A stretch of 64,000 bases of DNA from Hyphomicrobiaceae bacterium (GCA_020638035.1 JACKJI010000001.1:262850-326849), one strand, 5' to 3'. Counted from the first letter of the stretch, positions 35,130 through 45,073 are shown. The notes: generated by a model from the letters alone, not told the origin. Numbers and translations: made by a program.

Positions 35130-35789
35130 ATGACCGAAGCCAAGATCTGCGGATTGCGCACCGAGGCGGCAATCGATGCCGCGATTGCCGGAGGCGCGCG
35201 TTGGATCGGTATCGTCCATTTCCCGCCGAGCCCACGGCATGTCGACCTTGCCACCGCCACGCGCCTTGCCGACCACGCACGCGGCCGGGCGATCGTGGTC
35301 GTGCTACTCGTCGACCCTGACGACGTTACCCTCGACGCGGTGGTGGCGACGATGCATCCCGACATGATCCAGTTGCATGGCCGGGAGACACCCGAGCGCG
35401 TTGCGGAGATCCGCACCCGGACCGGCCTGCCCCTGATCAAGGCTGTCGGCGTGGCGACCGAAGCCGAAATCCGCAGCGCCATGCACTACTTCAAGCCCAG
35501 GGTCATTGCCGATCTGCTCTTGTTCGACGCCAAGCCGCCGCCCGGCGCACGCATGCCCGGTGGCCACGGTATCCTCTTCGATTGGCGCATTCTGTCCGCT
35601 GTGCCGATGGACACGCCCTATCTGCTGGCCGGCGGTCTCACCCCGGACAACGTGCGTGAATGCGTCATGCGGACCGGCGCCCCGGCCGTCGATGTCTCCT
35701 CTGGCGTCGAGACCGCTCCGGGAGAAAAATCGCCCGAGCTGATCCGCGGCTTTCTTCGCGCGGTAAAGACCGCTATGGAGACCCTCTAG
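35130..35789 (+). CDS. trpF: phosphoribosylanthranilate isomerase
   Basis: Amadori rearrangement of PRA to CdRP in tryptophan synthesis. A 219-residue TIM barrel with AKICGLR (catalytic Cys), IGIVHFPPSPRHV, VDPDDVTLDAVV, MIQLHGRETPERV, LLFDAKP (catalytic Asp) and AGGLTPDNV, then VDVSSGVETAPGEKSPELI for the phosphate. It heads trpF-trpB-trpA, with a 40-base gap to trpB. Confidence 0.96.
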   Translation: MTEAKICGLRTEAAIDAAIAGGARWIGIVHFPPSPRHVDLATATRLADHARGRAIVVVLLVDPDDVTLDAVVATMHPDMIQLHGRETPERVAEIRTRTGLPLIKAVGVATEAEIRSAMHYFKPRVIADLLLFDAKPPPGARMPGGHGILFDWRILSAVPMDTPYLLAGGLTPDNVRECVMRTGAPAVDVSSGVETAPGEKSPELIRGFLRAVKTAMETL

Positions 35790-35829
35790 CGCCAGAACAC
35801 GGCGCTGTCCGATTTCAATCGAAGGCACC

Positions 35830-37089
35830 ATGATGACGACGACCTCGACTGCTGACGCCAAGCTCAACAGCTACCGCTCTGGTCCCGACGAGCGCGGCCA
35901 CTTCGGCCTGTTCGGTGGACGCTTCGTCGCCGAGACACTGATGCCACTCATCCTCGACCTTGAGCAGGCCTACAAGGACGCCAAGGCCGACCCCGCCTTT
36001 CACGCAGAACTGGAGTACCTCAACACTTTTTATGCCGGCCGGCCGAGCCCGCTCTACTTCGCCGAGCGCCTGACCGAGCATTTCCGTGCGGAGAGCAAGA
36101 CCGGCGGCGGCGCCAAGGTCTACTTCAAGCGCGACGAGCTCAATCACACCGGCAGCCACAAGATCAACAACTGCCTCGGCCAGATCCTGCTCGCCCGCCG
36201 CATGGGCAAGACACGCATCATCGCCGAGACGGGCGCCGGCCAGCACGGCGTGGCGGTCGCTACTGTATGCGCGCGCTTCGGGCTGCCCTGCGAGATCTAC
36301 ATGGGCGCCACCGACGTCAAGCGGCAGTCGCCCAACGTGGCGCGCATGTACATGCTGGGCGCCAAGGTCAACCCGGTTACGTCCGGCGCCGGCACGCTGA
36401 AGGACGCCATGAACGAGGCGCTGCGCGACTGGGTGACGAACGTCGAGAACACCTACTACATCATCGGCACGGCAGCCGGCCCGCATCCCTATCCCGAACT
36501 CGTTCGCGACTTCCAGTCGATCATCGGCAAGGAAGTGCGCGAGCAGATGATGGCAGCGGAAGGCCGCCTGCCCGACACGCTCGTCGCCTGCATCGGCGGC
36601 GGCTCGAACGCTATCGGCCTCTTCCATCCCTTCCTCGACGATGAGAAAGTGAAGATCTTCGGCGTCGAGGCGGGCGGTCACGGCCTCGAGGTTCCCAACG
36701 GCCATGCCGCTTCGATGAACGGCGGCTCGCCGGGCGTGCTGCACGGTAACCGCACTTACTTGCTGCAGGATGACGACGGTCAGATCCTCGAAGGCCACTC
36801 CATCTCCGCCGGCCTCGACTATCCGGGAGTCGGCCCTGAGCACTCGTGGCTTAAGGACACCGGCCGCGTCAAATACGTCTCGGTGACGGACAAGGAAGCG
36901 CTGGAAGCGTTCCAGCTCTGCGCCAGGCAGGAGGGAATCATCCCTGCATTGGAGCCGGCCCACGCACTCGCCCACGTCATGAAGCTCGCGCCGACGCTGC
37001 CGCAGAACGACATTCTCGTCATGAACATGTGCGGACGCGGCGACAAGGACGTGTTCGCCGTCGCCGGCTACCTCGGCATCGCGATCTGA
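35830..37089 (+). CDS. trpB: tryptophan synthase beta chain
   Basis: Condenses indole and serine with PLP. It is 419 residues, near the usual length. The PLP-binding Lys is in NHTGSHKINN, AGQHGVAVA binds the carboxylate, GGGSNAIG binds the PLP phosphate, and SAGLDYPGVGPEHSWL and NMCGRGDKD are intact. Tandem ATGs occur at 35830 and 35833. It is co-directional with trpF and trpA. Confidence 0.98.
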   Translation: MMTTTSTADAKLNSYRSGPDERGHFGLFGGRFVAETLMPLILDLEQAYKDAKADPAFHAELEYLNTFYAGRPSPLYFAERLTEHFRAESKTGGGAKVYFKRDELNHTGSHKINNCLGQILLARRMGKTRIIAETGAGQHGVAVATVCARFGLPCEIYMGATDVKRQSPNVARMYMLGAKVNPVTSGAGTLKDAMNEALRDWVTNVENTYYIIGTAAGPHPYPELVRDFQSIIGKEVREQMMAAEGRLPDTLVACIGGGSNAIGLFHPFLDDEKVKIFGVEAGGHGLEVPNGHAASMNGGSPGVLHGNRTYLLQDDDGQILEGHSISAGLDYPGVGPEHSWLKDTGRVKYVSVTDKEALEAFQLCARQEGIIPALEPAHALAHVMKLAPTLPQNDILVMNMCGRGDKDVFAVAGYLGIAI

Positions 37090-37164
37090 GCGACGCTGCA
37101 GCGCTGCAATGCTCCGCGCGATTTCAACCAAACATCGACACAACTGCACCATCCGAAAGCGAAC

Positions 37165-37989
37165 ATGACCGAGACCCGCATCGACCGCCGCTTCGCCAAG
37201 CTCAAAGCCGAGGACCGCGCCGGCCTCGTCACGTTCGTCTCGGCCGGCGATCCCGACCCGGAGACATCCAAGCGCATACTTGCCGGCCTGCCCGCGGCGG
37301 GCGCCGACATCATCGAGCTAGGCATGCCCTTCTCCGACCCGATGGCCGACGGCCCCGCCATCCAGGCGTCTTCGCTGCGCGCCTTGAAGGCGGGTCAGCG
37401 TATGACCAAGACGCTCGGCATGGTCGCGGAGTTCCGCAAGTCGGATAACGAAACGCCGATCGTGCTGATGGGCTACTACAATCCCATCTACGTCTACGGC
37501 AATGAGCGCTTCCTTGCCGATGCCGTGAAGGCCGGCGTTGACGGTCTGATCGTCGTCGACGTGCCGCCGGAGGCCGACGAGGAATTGTGTCTGCCCGCGC
37601 TGGCGGTCGGCCTCAACTTCATCCGGCTGGCAACCCCGACGACGGACGCCAAGCGTCTGCCCAAGGTGCTCGCCAACACATCGGGCTTTGTCTACTACGT
37701 CTCGATCACTGGCATTACCGGTGCGGCGGCCCCGGACGTGGCCAAGGTCCATGGCGAGGTGAAGCGGATCAAGGCGGCGACGACGTTACCCGTCGCGGTC
37801 GGCTTCGGCGTCAAGACTGGCGAGCAGGCCCAATCGATCGCCAAAGGCGCCGACGCCGTCGTGGTCGGGTCCGCGTTGGTGAGCGCGATCGAGAAATCCC
37901 TAGGGGAAAACGGCGCTGCCACTGGCGAGACCGTACCCGCCGTCCTAGATCTAGTGAAAGGTCTTGCTGCGGCTTTGCGCTCGCGTTAG
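37165..37989 (+). CDS. trpA: tryptophan synthase alpha chain
   Basis: Cleaves indole-3-glycerol phosphate to indole and G3P; the product is channelled to TrpB. It is 274 residues. Catalytic Glu and Asp are in IIELGMPFSDPMADGP, and the phosphate-binding loops are GFVYYVSITGITGAA, VGFGVKTGEQA and ADAVVVGSALV. It lies 75 bases after trpB. Confidence 0.98.
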   Translation: MTETRIDRRFAKLKAEDRAGLVTFVSAGDPDPETSKRILAGLPAAGADIIELGMPFSDPMADGPAIQASSLRALKAGQRMTKTLGMVAEFRKSDNETPIVLMGYYNPIYVYGNERFLADAVKAGVDGLIVVDVPPEADEELCLPALAVGLNFIRLATPTTDAKRLPKVLANTSGFVYYVSITGITGAAAPDVAKVHGEVKRIKAATTLPVAVGFGVKTGEQAQSIAKGADAVVVGSALVSAIEKSLGENGAATGETVPAVLDLVKGLAAALRSR

Positions 37990-38250
37990 ATGAACTTTCG
38001 ACGAGCCGGACGCATCCCGAGCGAAGAAAGCCCATTGAAACAATGGGATAACAAAACGGTTGCGCAGTCAACGGATGAGGCGAGGGCACTGGCCCGGGTG
38101 ACATCAGCCCTCTGGAGCGCGGCGATCGGCCAGTTGCCAATGCTGCGTCATCGTGCGACGCAACATGCGGCAGCGCACCTTGCAGCCTGAAGAGCTGTAA
38201 TATGGGCCCGAAAAGATTGAAGCGGATTGGCTGCGAAGGAGCCTAGACGC

Positions 38251-39354
38251 GTGAACTGGATCAACAATGTCGTCCGGCCCAAGATCCGGAGCTTCCTGAC
38301 GACCAAGCGCGACGTACCGGACGATCTGTGGCGCAAGTGCCCGGAAACCGGCCAGATGGTCTTCACCAAGGACCTGGTGGCGAACCAGTACGTCTTCCCC
38401 GGCTCCGACTATCACGATCGGATGACCGCCCCGCAGCGGCTTGAACACCTGTTCGGTGCCGGCAACTACGCCATAATTCCCAACCCGCCGGTCGCCCTCG
38501 ATCCGCTCAAATTCCGTGACGCCAAGCGCTACACGGACCGCCTCAAGGAAGCCAAGACCAAGACCGAGCTGGAAGACGCGGTCGTGGTGGCGGAAGGCGA
38601 CCTCGACGGCACCAATGTCGTCGTCGCGGTGCAGGATTTCCGGTTCATGGCTGGCTCGCTCGGCATGGCGGCAGGCGAGGCCGTCATCGCCGGCATGGAA
38701 CACGCCGTCTCCAAGAAGGCACCGTTCGTGCTGTTCGCCGCATCTGGTGGCGCGCGCATGCAGGAAGGCATCATGTCCCTGATGCAAATGCCGCGCACGA
38801 CCATTGCCGTGCAGCGCCTGCGCGATGCACGCCTGCCTTACATCGTCGTGCTGACCGACCCGACCACCGGCGGCGTCACCGCATCTTATGCCATGCTGGG
38901 CGACGTCCACATCGCCGAGCCCGGCGCGCTGATCTGCTTTGCCGGTCCGCGTGTCATCCAGCAGACCATTCGCGAACAGCTTCCCGATGGCTTCCAGCGG
39001 GCAGAATACTTGCGTGACCATGGCATGGTCGACATGGTCGTGCATCGCCACAAATTGCGCCCCACGCTGGCGCGGCTGGTGCGCGTGCTGATGGCGCCTG
39101 CGGCGTCGGCCACAGCCAGTGACTCAGCCCGTAAGGCCGCGCGCGCCAGTAACGGCAAGGGCCCTGCAAATGGCGCCGACAGCGATGCTACGGGCAAGGC
39201 ACCAGCAGCCAAGCCTCCCGCCATCATCGAGGCCGAGCCGGTCGCCGAGAACGAACGCTTCGAGGCCGGCCGCAGGCTACGCAGCGCTGAGGCGGACGCA
39301 AGGCCCCCGGACGACCCGAAAACGGCAGCGCCAAAGACAGCGCCGAAGAGCTGA
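38251..39354 (+). CDS. accD: acetyl-CoA carboxylase carboxyltransferase subunit beta
   Basis: Carboxyltransferase subunit of fatty acid synthesis, 367 residues. The start is the GTG at 38251, with AAGGAG nine bases upstream. The N-terminal Cys4 zinc ribbon of E. coli AccD is degenerate: only one Cys survives (WRKCPETGQMVFTKDLVANQ then YVFPGSDYH), a known alphaproteobacterial variant. Core motifs FAASGGARMQEG, PTTGGVTASYAMLGD, GPRVIQQTIREQLPDGFQRAEYL and GMVDMVV are intact. About 75 Ala/Pro/Lys-rich residues are appended at the C-terminus. Confidence 0.96.
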   Translation: MNWINNVVRPKIRSFLTTKRDVPDDLWRKCPETGQMVFTKDLVANQYVFPGSDYHDRMTAPQRLEHLFGAGNYAIIPNPPVALDPLKFRDAKRYTDRLKEAKTKTELEDAVVVAEGDLDGTNVVVAVQDFRFMAGSLGMAAGEAVIAGMEHAVSKKAPFVLFAASGGARMQEGIMSLMQMPRTTIAVQRLRDARLPYIVVLTDPTTGGVTASYAMLGDVHIAEPGALICFAGPRVIQQTIREQLPDGFQRAEYLRDHGMVDMVVHRHKLRPTLARLVRVLMAPAASATASDSARKAARASNGKGPANGADSDATGKAPAAKPPAIIEAEPVAENERFEAGRRLRSAEADARPPDDPKTAAPKTAPKS

Positions 39355-39647
39355 ATCCAGGTTGTCCGATCGGCAAATACACGGTAGGCCAGGATCGGCC
39401 GGTTCGCCGCCGGTCACTGCATTCGAGGTATTCTGGATCGAACGGATGTGTACCGGCGCAGACCGGCAGGCATTCGCGAAACCGGAACACCGGCAACAGC
39501 GTACCTGAAGCTCCAGTCCGGCGCTTGTGGGACAGGTGTTGGAGCACGAGCGTCAGACCTGCGCGATCCGATCGCAAGCAGCTCTTCCTGCCGCGCCGGA
39601 CAACCACGAGAAGCGGCTAGAACCGCAGCGATCATCATGAGGCGCAC

Positions 39648-40979
39648 ATGCCGACGAGCGACAAGCTCCTCGCCGACTTGAAGCTGCTTCACCCGAAGCT
39701 GATCGACCTCTCGCTTGGACGTGTCGAACGCCTGCTGACCAAGCTCGGGAATCCGCACCTCGCACTCCCACCCGTCGTGCACATCGCCGGCACCAACGGC
39801 AAGGGCTCCGTTACGGCCTATCTGAAAGCCATCCTGGAGGCCGCAGGGCACGCGGTGCACGTCTACACTTCACCGCATCTGGTCCGCTTCCACGAGCGCA
39901 TTGTCATCGGCAAAAAAGGCGGCATCGCCCAGTCAATCGACGAGGACCGGCTCGTTGATGTGTTGACCCGCACGCAAGCGCTCAACGACGGCGACGACAT
40001 CACCCAGTTCGAGATAACGACCGCAGCGGCCTTCCTCGCCTTTGCCGAGAACCCGGCGGACGTCCTCCTGCTCGAAGTCGGCCTCGGTGGCCGCCTCGAC
40101 GCAACAAACGTCGTGCCGCAACCGCGCCTCGGCATCATCACGCCTGTCTCATTCGATCATGCCGACAAGCTCGGCGACCGCCTGTCCCTGATTGCCGCCG
40201 AAAAGGCCGGCATTCTGAAGCCCGCAATGAAAACCGTCGTCTCGCGCCAGGAGGACGAGGCGATGGTGGTGATTGCAAACACGGCCCAGCGCGTCGGCGC
40301 GCCGCTCATCGTCTGGGGACAGGACTTCGACGCCTACCAGCAGGCTGGCCGCCTCGTCGTGCAGCGGCATGACCGGTTGCTCGACCTTCCGATGCCAGCC
40401 CTGATCGGCCCGCATCAGGTCACCAACGCCGGCACTGCGGTTGTCGCAGCGCTGGAACTCGACGGCTTCGATATCGGCGAGACCGCGATTGAGCGCGGCC
40501 TGCAAACCGTGCGCTGGCCCGCCCGTATGCAACGCCTCACGGCGGGGCCCGTGACCGATCTGTTGCAGCCCGGCTCCGAGCTGTGGCTCGATGGCGGCCA
40601 CAATCCCGCTGCCGGCGCTGCCCTCGCTCAGACCATGGCTGATTTGGAGGAACGAGCGCCTCGCCCCTTACACCTCGTCGTCGGCATGCTGGGCCTGAAG
40701 GATGCAGAGGGTTTCCTCCGTCACTTCAAGGGCCTTGCCCGTCATATCGTAACGGTGCCAATCCCTGGCGCCCACGAGCAGCCCTTCTCGCCCGAGGCGC
40801 TGGCCGAGGCTGCCACCCGCGCCGGCCTTTCCGCCGAGCCCGCCACTTCAATCCCACTTGCGCTCCAGACCCATGAGTCTCGGTTCCCGGGGCCGAAACG
40901 GATACTGATCTGCGGCTCGCTTTATCTCGCAGGGCACGTATTGGCACTTCAGGACGGCGTCGCTGCCCAGCCAAACTGA
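39648..40979 (+). CDS. folC: bifunctional folylpolyglutamate synthase/dihydrofolate synthase
   Basis: Adds glutamate to dihydropteroate and to folates. The 443-residue Mur-ligase-type enzyme has the P-loop HIAGTNGKGSVTAYL, the folate-binding SPHLVRFHERI, EVGLGGRLDATNV, and the C-terminal domain entry LDGGHNPAAGAAL (ligase Asp/His). It sits downstream of accD in the order typical of Hyphomicrobiales. The 293-base gap between them holds no convincing gene. Confidence 0.96.
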   Translation: MPTSDKLLADLKLLHPKLIDLSLGRVERLLTKLGNPHLALPPVVHIAGTNGKGSVTAYLKAILEAAGHAVHVYTSPHLVRFHERIVIGKKGGIAQSIDEDRLVDVLTRTQALNDGDDITQFEITTAAAFLAFAENPADVLLLEVGLGGRLDATNVVPQPRLGIITPVSFDHADKLGDRLSLIAAEKAGILKPAMKTVVSRQEDEAMVVIANTAQRVGAPLIVWGQDFDAYQQAGRLVVQRHDRLLDLPMPALIGPHQVTNAGTAVVAALELDGFDIGETAIERGLQTVRWPARMQRLTAGPVTDLLQPGSELWLDGGHNPAAGAALAQTMADLEERAPRPLHLVVGMLGLKDAEGFLRHFKGLARHIVTVPIPGAHEQPFSPEALAEAATRAGLSAEPATSIPLALQTHESRFPGPKRILICGSLYLAGHVLALQDGVAAQPN

Positions 40980-41108
40980 ATCCTGCGCGCGGCGTGTTGA
41001 CCGATCCGCGCTGCGCTCTCCCCTTTTCGGCCCGAACTCTGCTATCAGACGGGCGCCGGCCGTCCAGCGAGCCCGCACCCGATCACCCGCACGACAAAAG
41101 CGCGCCCC

Positions 41109-42314
41109 ATGACAGACGCCACATCAAATGCCGCCGACAAATCGACTGTCGCAACCGCGCTGGACACCGGCACGGGCGCGGCGCGTTCCGAATGGGCTGC
41201 CGCCACCCGCATCGTGGTCAAGATCGGTTCGGCGCTGCTCGTTGACCGTACTACGGGCATCCTCAAGACCGACTGGCTGTCCTCGCTGATGGACGATGTC
41301 GCCGCCCTCGCCAAGGCCGGAAAGGAAATCGTGCTCGTCTCCTCCGGCGCGATTGCGCTCGGCCGTCACACGCTGAAATTGCCTAAGGGACCGCTCGACC
41401 TCGAGCAGAGCCAGGCCGCCGCGGCGGTCGGCCAGATCAGTCTCGCGCACGCCTATCAGGACTTCGCTCGCCGCCACGGGCTGATCGCCGCGCAGATCCT
41501 CGTTACACTGGGCGATACCGAGGAGCGCCGCCGCTATCTCAACGCACGCCACACCATCGATCGGCTGCTGGCACTGAAGGCCATTCCCGTCGTCAACGAG
41601 AACGACACCGTGGCGACGACCGAGATTCGTTATGGCGACAACGACCGGCTTTCCGCCCGCGTCGCCTCGATGGTCTCAGCCGACTGCCTCGTTCTGCTTT
41701 CCGACATCGATGGGCTCTACACGGCACCACCCGGCTCCGACACGCAGGCACGCCGGCTCGACCTCGTCACCGAAATCACGCCTGAGATTGAGGCGATGGC
41801 TGGCGACGCTGGCACCGAGCTGTCGAAGGGCGGCATGAAGACCAAGATCGAGGCCGGCAAGATCGCGCGCGCGGCGGGCTGCGACATGGTGATTGCGTCG
41901 GGCAAGGTGATGCACCCGTTGCAGGCGATCAACGATGGCTGCCCGGCAACCTGGTTCATCGCCCCGTCCGATCCTGTCACCGCCAAGCAGCGCTGGATCT
42001 CCGGCCAGCTCGAGCCCAAGGGTATCGTCGTCATCGACGAGGGCGCCGAGCAGGCGATGCTATCGGGCAAGAGCCTGCTGCCCGCCGGTGTCCGCTCCGT
42101 CTCCGGCACATTCGATCGCGGCGACGTCGTCATCATCCGCACGGCAACAGGGCATGAGATCGGCCGTGGCCTCATCGCCTATGCGAAAACGGATGCAGAG
42201 CGTATCATTGGCAAGAAGTCGCGTGAGATCGCCGACATCCTAGGCTTTTCGGGCCGCCCCGAGCTGATCCATCGCGACGATCTCGCCATCAACCGCGCGC
42301 ATAAGGGAGCGTAA
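41109..42314 (+). CDS. proB: glutamate 5-kinase
   Basis: First step of proline synthesis. A 401-residue amino-acid kinase (RIVVKIGSALLVD, LVSSGAIALG, NENDTVATTEIRYGDNDRLSARVA, GTGLSKGG-like TELSKGGMKTKIEAGKIA) with a C-terminal PUA domain (about 300-385), as in E. coli ProB. About 25 extra low-complexity residues precede the kinase domain, so the true start could be slightly later. proA follows 42 bases downstream. Confidence 0.96.
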   Translation: MTDATSNAADKSTVATALDTGTGAARSEWAAATRIVVKIGSALLVDRTTGILKTDWLSSLMDDVAALAKAGKEIVLVSSGAIALGRHTLKLPKGPLDLEQSQAAAAVGQISLAHAYQDFARRHGLIAAQILVTLGDTEERRRYLNARHTIDRLLALKAIPVVNENDTVATTEIRYGDNDRLSARVASMVSADCLVLLSDIDGLYTAPPGSDTQARRLDLVTEITPEIEAMAGDAGTELSKGGMKTKIEAGKIARAAGCDMVIASGKVMHPLQAINDGCPATWFIAPSDPVTAKQRWISGQLEPKGIVVIDEGAEQAMLSGKSLLPAGVRSVSGTFDRGDVVIIRTATGHEIGRGLIAYAKTDAERIIGKKSREIADILGFSGRPELIHRDDLAINRAHKGA

Positions 42315-42355
42315 CGGCAACAGCGCCGTGAGCACACGAAAGAGACCGACCCCAA

Positions 42356-43651
42356 ATGACCGCCGCCGTCCAGAAGAAGCTTCACGATCACGACATTGCC
42401 GGCCTGATGCGCGAGATGGGTCGCGCCGCCCGCATCGCCGCCACCGAACTCGGCATTGCCCCGCGAGAGGCGAAGGATGAAGCGCTGCGGACGACCGCTG
42501 CCGAGTTGCGCAAGCACACGACGGCTATTCTGGAGGCAAACGCACGCGACATCGCCGCTGCCGAGGAAGCAGGTAAACCCGCATCCTACATCGACCGGCT
42601 GATGCTCGATCCCGCACGCGTCGAAGGTATCGCCAAGGGCCTCGAAGCAATCGCCGCACTCGACGATCCCGTCGGCACGGTGCTCGCCGAGTGGACGCGG
42701 CCCAACGGGTTGAAGATCCAGCGCGTGCGCGTGCCCTTGGGCGTCATCGGCATCATCTACGAGAGCCGCCCCAACGTAACAGCGGACGCCGGCGGACTCT
42801 CGCTCAAGGCCGGCAACGCCGCCATCCTTCGCGGCGGCTCCGACAGCCACGAATCCTCGGTTGCGATCCTCACCTGTCTGCGTCACGGGCTGAAAGCCGC
42901 CGGTCTGCCGCTCGATTGCGTGCAACTCGTGCCCACCACCAACCGTGAGGCGGTCGGCCACATGCTGGCAGGGCTCGACGGAGCCATTGACGTCATCGTC
43001 CCGCGCGGCGGCAAGAGCCTCGTCGAGCGCGTGCAGAAGGAGGCGCGCGTGCCTGTATTCGCGCACCTGGAAGGCATCTGCCACACCTATGTCGATCGCG
43101 GCGCTGACATCGACATGGCAAAGGAGATCGTCGTCAACGCCAAGATGCGCCGTACTGGCGTATGCGGCGCCACCGAATGTCTCCTGCTCGACAAGAACGC
43201 CGACGAGGACCACGTGACACCGCTCGTCACAGCGCTGATTGATGCGGGCTGCGAAGTGCGCGGTGATGCCCATGTCCAGAAATGCGACGCGCGCGTCAAG
43301 CCTGCCTCCGCCGAGGACTGGGGCCGCGAATTTCTCGATGCCATCATCGCGGTAAGGATGGTTGATGGTGTCGACGAGGCCATCACCCACATTGCCCGCT
43401 ATGGATCGCAACACACCGACGCTATCGTCACGGAGTGTCAGGGAACGGCTGAACGCTTTCTGAAACGCGTCGACTCCGCCATCGTGCTGCACAACGCCTC
43501 CACCCAATTCGCTGACGGCGGCGAATTCGGCATGGGCGCGGAGATCGGCATCGCCACGGGAAAGATGCACGCGCGCGGCCCGGTGGGCGTCGAGCAGTTG
43601 ACGAGCTTCAAATACGTCGTCCGCGGCAACGGACAGATCCGGCCACGGTAA
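42356..43651 (+). CDS. proA: gamma-glutamyl phosphate reductase
   Basis: Reduces glutamyl-5-phosphate to the semialdehyde with NADPH. A 431-residue aldehyde-dehydrogenase-fold enzyme with GVIGIIYESRPNVTADA, AILRGGSDSHESS, VPRGGKSLV and the catalytic Cys in RTGVCGATECLLL; the C-terminal GGEFGMGAEIGIATGKMHARGP block is intact. It forms an operon with proB and closes the housekeeping stretch. Confidence 0.97.
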   Translation: MTAAVQKKLHDHDIAGLMREMGRAARIAATELGIAPREAKDEALRTTAAELRKHTTAILEANARDIAAAEEAGKPASYIDRLMLDPARVEGIAKGLEAIAALDDPVGTVLAEWTRPNGLKIQRVRVPLGVIGIIYESRPNVTADAGGLSLKAGNAAILRGGSDSHESSVAILTCLRHGLKAAGLPLDCVQLVPTTNREAVGHMLAGLDGAIDVIVPRGGKSLVERVQKEARVPVFAHLEGICHTYVDRGADIDMAKEIVVNAKMRRTGVCGATECLLLDKNADEDHVTPLVTALIDAGCEVRGDAHVQKCDARVKPASAEDWGREFLDAIIAVRMVDGVDEAITHIARYGSQHTDAIVTECQGTAERFLKRVDSAIVLHNASTQFADGGEFGMGAEIGIATGKMHARGPVGVEQLTSFKYVVRGNGQIRPR

Positions 43652-43928
43652 AACGTGATGGATTGACCGGTCGCATTCTGGACCAAGACGGTTCGATGGC
43701 TTTCATCCGGGAACCGAGCGTTCGATCCACCTTATTGGCCACTCGGCGTTCCCGCTGTTTTGATCGGGCAAGACACTGTAAGCTCCGCCTCGGGTCGCGG
43801 CTCGGGCTGCCTCAGCCGGTACTCGGTTGTGGCCGCCTTAAGGGAGCTGCACCAAATCAACAAGAATGATCCCGATCCATAACGATCCCAAAACAATGAA
43901 AATATCGACGGTCCAAGGAGCTGATCGC

Positions 43929-44486
43929 ATGCTTCGTCGCTTCGTGCTTATTGCACTTGCTGGTCTCGCGACCACCACCCCGGCAGTAGCCCAAGACGCC
44001 ACAACCGTTGGCGAACGCCCCGCCCTTTCCACCAACTCCGTGCAGGACCTGTTCGCTCAACGCGAGAAGTGGGGCACCGCGCCGAGTGCCAAACAGGCAG
44101 CAAAGAGCGAGGCGCCTCCGCCCGCCAAGTCTGTCAAGACCGCTGCGTCCACATCCGATGGCTACACGGTGCTGCCCACCGACAACGTGAAGAACCTGAT
44201 CGCCGAACGTGAGAAGTGGGGCACCGCACCGAGCGCCAGACAGCAGGCTGCAAAGAGCGAGCCGCCTCCGCCCGCCAAGCCTGTCAAGGCTGCAGCGTCG
44301 ACATCCGATGGCTACGCGGTGCTACCTACCGATAACGTGAAGAACCTGATCGCCGAGCGCGAGAAGTGGGGCACCGCACCCTCAGGCTCGAAACGGAAAG
44401 CAGTCGCGGCACCGCCCACGACCAAGAAGGCTACCCGCAAAACAGCAAAGGCAGCCCCATCCAAGAAGCGCAAGAAGAAGAACTGA
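43929..44486 (+). CDS. secreted repeat protein with cationic tail
   Basis: A 185-residue protein of no family I recognise. A signal peptide (MLRRFVLIALAGLATTTPAVA) is followed by three near-identical repeats of 49-50 residues, each starting with a T-(N/D)-(S/N)-V-(Q/K)-(D/N)-L helix and containing EREKWGTAPS, joined by Pro/Ala/Lys linkers ending ASTSDGY; the third is cut short. The last 30 residues are very Lys/Arg-rich (ending KKRKKKN), resembling a histone-H1-like tail. The DNA repeats with periods of 147 and 150 bases. The ATG at 43929 has AAGGAG upstream. Confidence 0.75.
   Translation: MLRRFVLIALAGLATTTPAVAQDATTVGERPALSTNSVQDLFAQREKWGTAPSAKQAAKSEAPPPAKSVKTAASTSDGYTVLPTDNVKNLIAEREKWGTAPSARQQAAKSEPPPPAKPVKAAASTSDGYAVLPTDNVKNLIAEREKWGTAPSGSKRKAVAAPPTTKKATRKTAKAAPSKKRKKKN
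43992..44396. repeat. 147-150 base tandem coding repeat
   Basis: Three in-frame copies; anchor positions of the repeated helix are about 44034, 44181 and 44331. The second and third copies are nearly identical at DNA level (AACGTGAAGAACCTGATCGC in both), pointing to recent duplication. Confidence 0.8.
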
Positions 44487-44794
44487 TGCGATGCACCGCC
44501 AACGGCGCATTTCTCAACACTGCACTCAGCGCCAGAAAGCGCGGCGTGCATGATCGCAAGTTTTTCAGGAAATTTGCGAGTCCATCGACTTGATGTCGGT
44601 TCAACGCGCGTAATCCCGCAGCACCGGCGACGGTGCTGCGGAAAAGTGCCTGGAGCCTGATCACCTCTGATGGAAGCGCTCACGTCTCCATCTTAGTGAA
44701 GCTGAACTGCTCCACACGCGAGCATGACAGGCATTGTCGCCAATTTGCGCACGCCGGGTACTGGTCTCGACGTGCTGCGGGCAAGTGGCAAACG
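44487..44794. other. convergent intergenic region
   Basis: 308 bases between the stops of two convergent genes. It contains the hairpin at 44616-44641 and no supported gene. Confidence 0.4.
44616..44641. terminator. hairpin between convergent genes
   Basis: A perfect 11-base-pair stem (CCGCAGCACCG and its complement) with a GCGA loop, between the repeat-protein gene and the convergent Cys-rich gene. There is no strong U-tract, so terminator function is likely but not certain. Confidence 0.45.
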
Positions 44795-45073
44795 TCAGCG
44801 ACCCATGCCGCCGCCCATGCCACCCATTCCCCCCATACCGCCCATGCCCTTGCCAGGCCCGGTGCTCTCAAGCGCAGCCTTGCACGCCGCCGACACCTTC
44901 GCCTTGTTGGCCTCAAGGCAGTTCCGCACTTCGCGGTTCTGATGGCTCTTGCCGGCGCAGTGTGTCGTAATGTCGTCCTTGCACGCCGATGCGACAGGAC
45001 CACCCTGGGCCTGCACGCCAAGGCTCGTCGCCATCAATACAGCGCAAGCCAAGCCAATCTTTCGTGCTTTCAT
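44795..45073 (-). CDS. small secreted Cys-rich (GLG1-like repeat) protein
   Basis: A 92-residue protein: signal peptide (IGLACAVLMATSLGVQA), then one copy of the cysteine-rich GLG1-type repeat with four Cys (ACKDDITTHCAGK, NCLEANKAK, AACKAAL), then a Gly/Met-rich tail of repeated GGM units. Such short proteins are frequent in Hyphomicrobiales periplasm; function is unknown. The Met-rich tail could bind Cu(I) or another soft metal, but this is speculation. A GGAG site precedes the ATG. Confidence 0.78.
   Translation of the reverse strand: MKARKIGLACAVLMATSLGVQAQGGPVASACKDDITTHCAGKSHQNREVRNCLEANKAKVSAACKAALESTGPGKGMGGMGGMGGMGGGMGR

Noticed and set aside
35815..37152. 445-codon frame antisense to trpB
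   Set aside because: It is a shadow of trpB created by third-position GC bias.
38251..38400. Loss of zinc-ribbon cysteines in AccD as a defect
   Set aside because: The same degenerate ribbon is a known feature of alphaproteobacterial AccD, and the catalytic core is intact.
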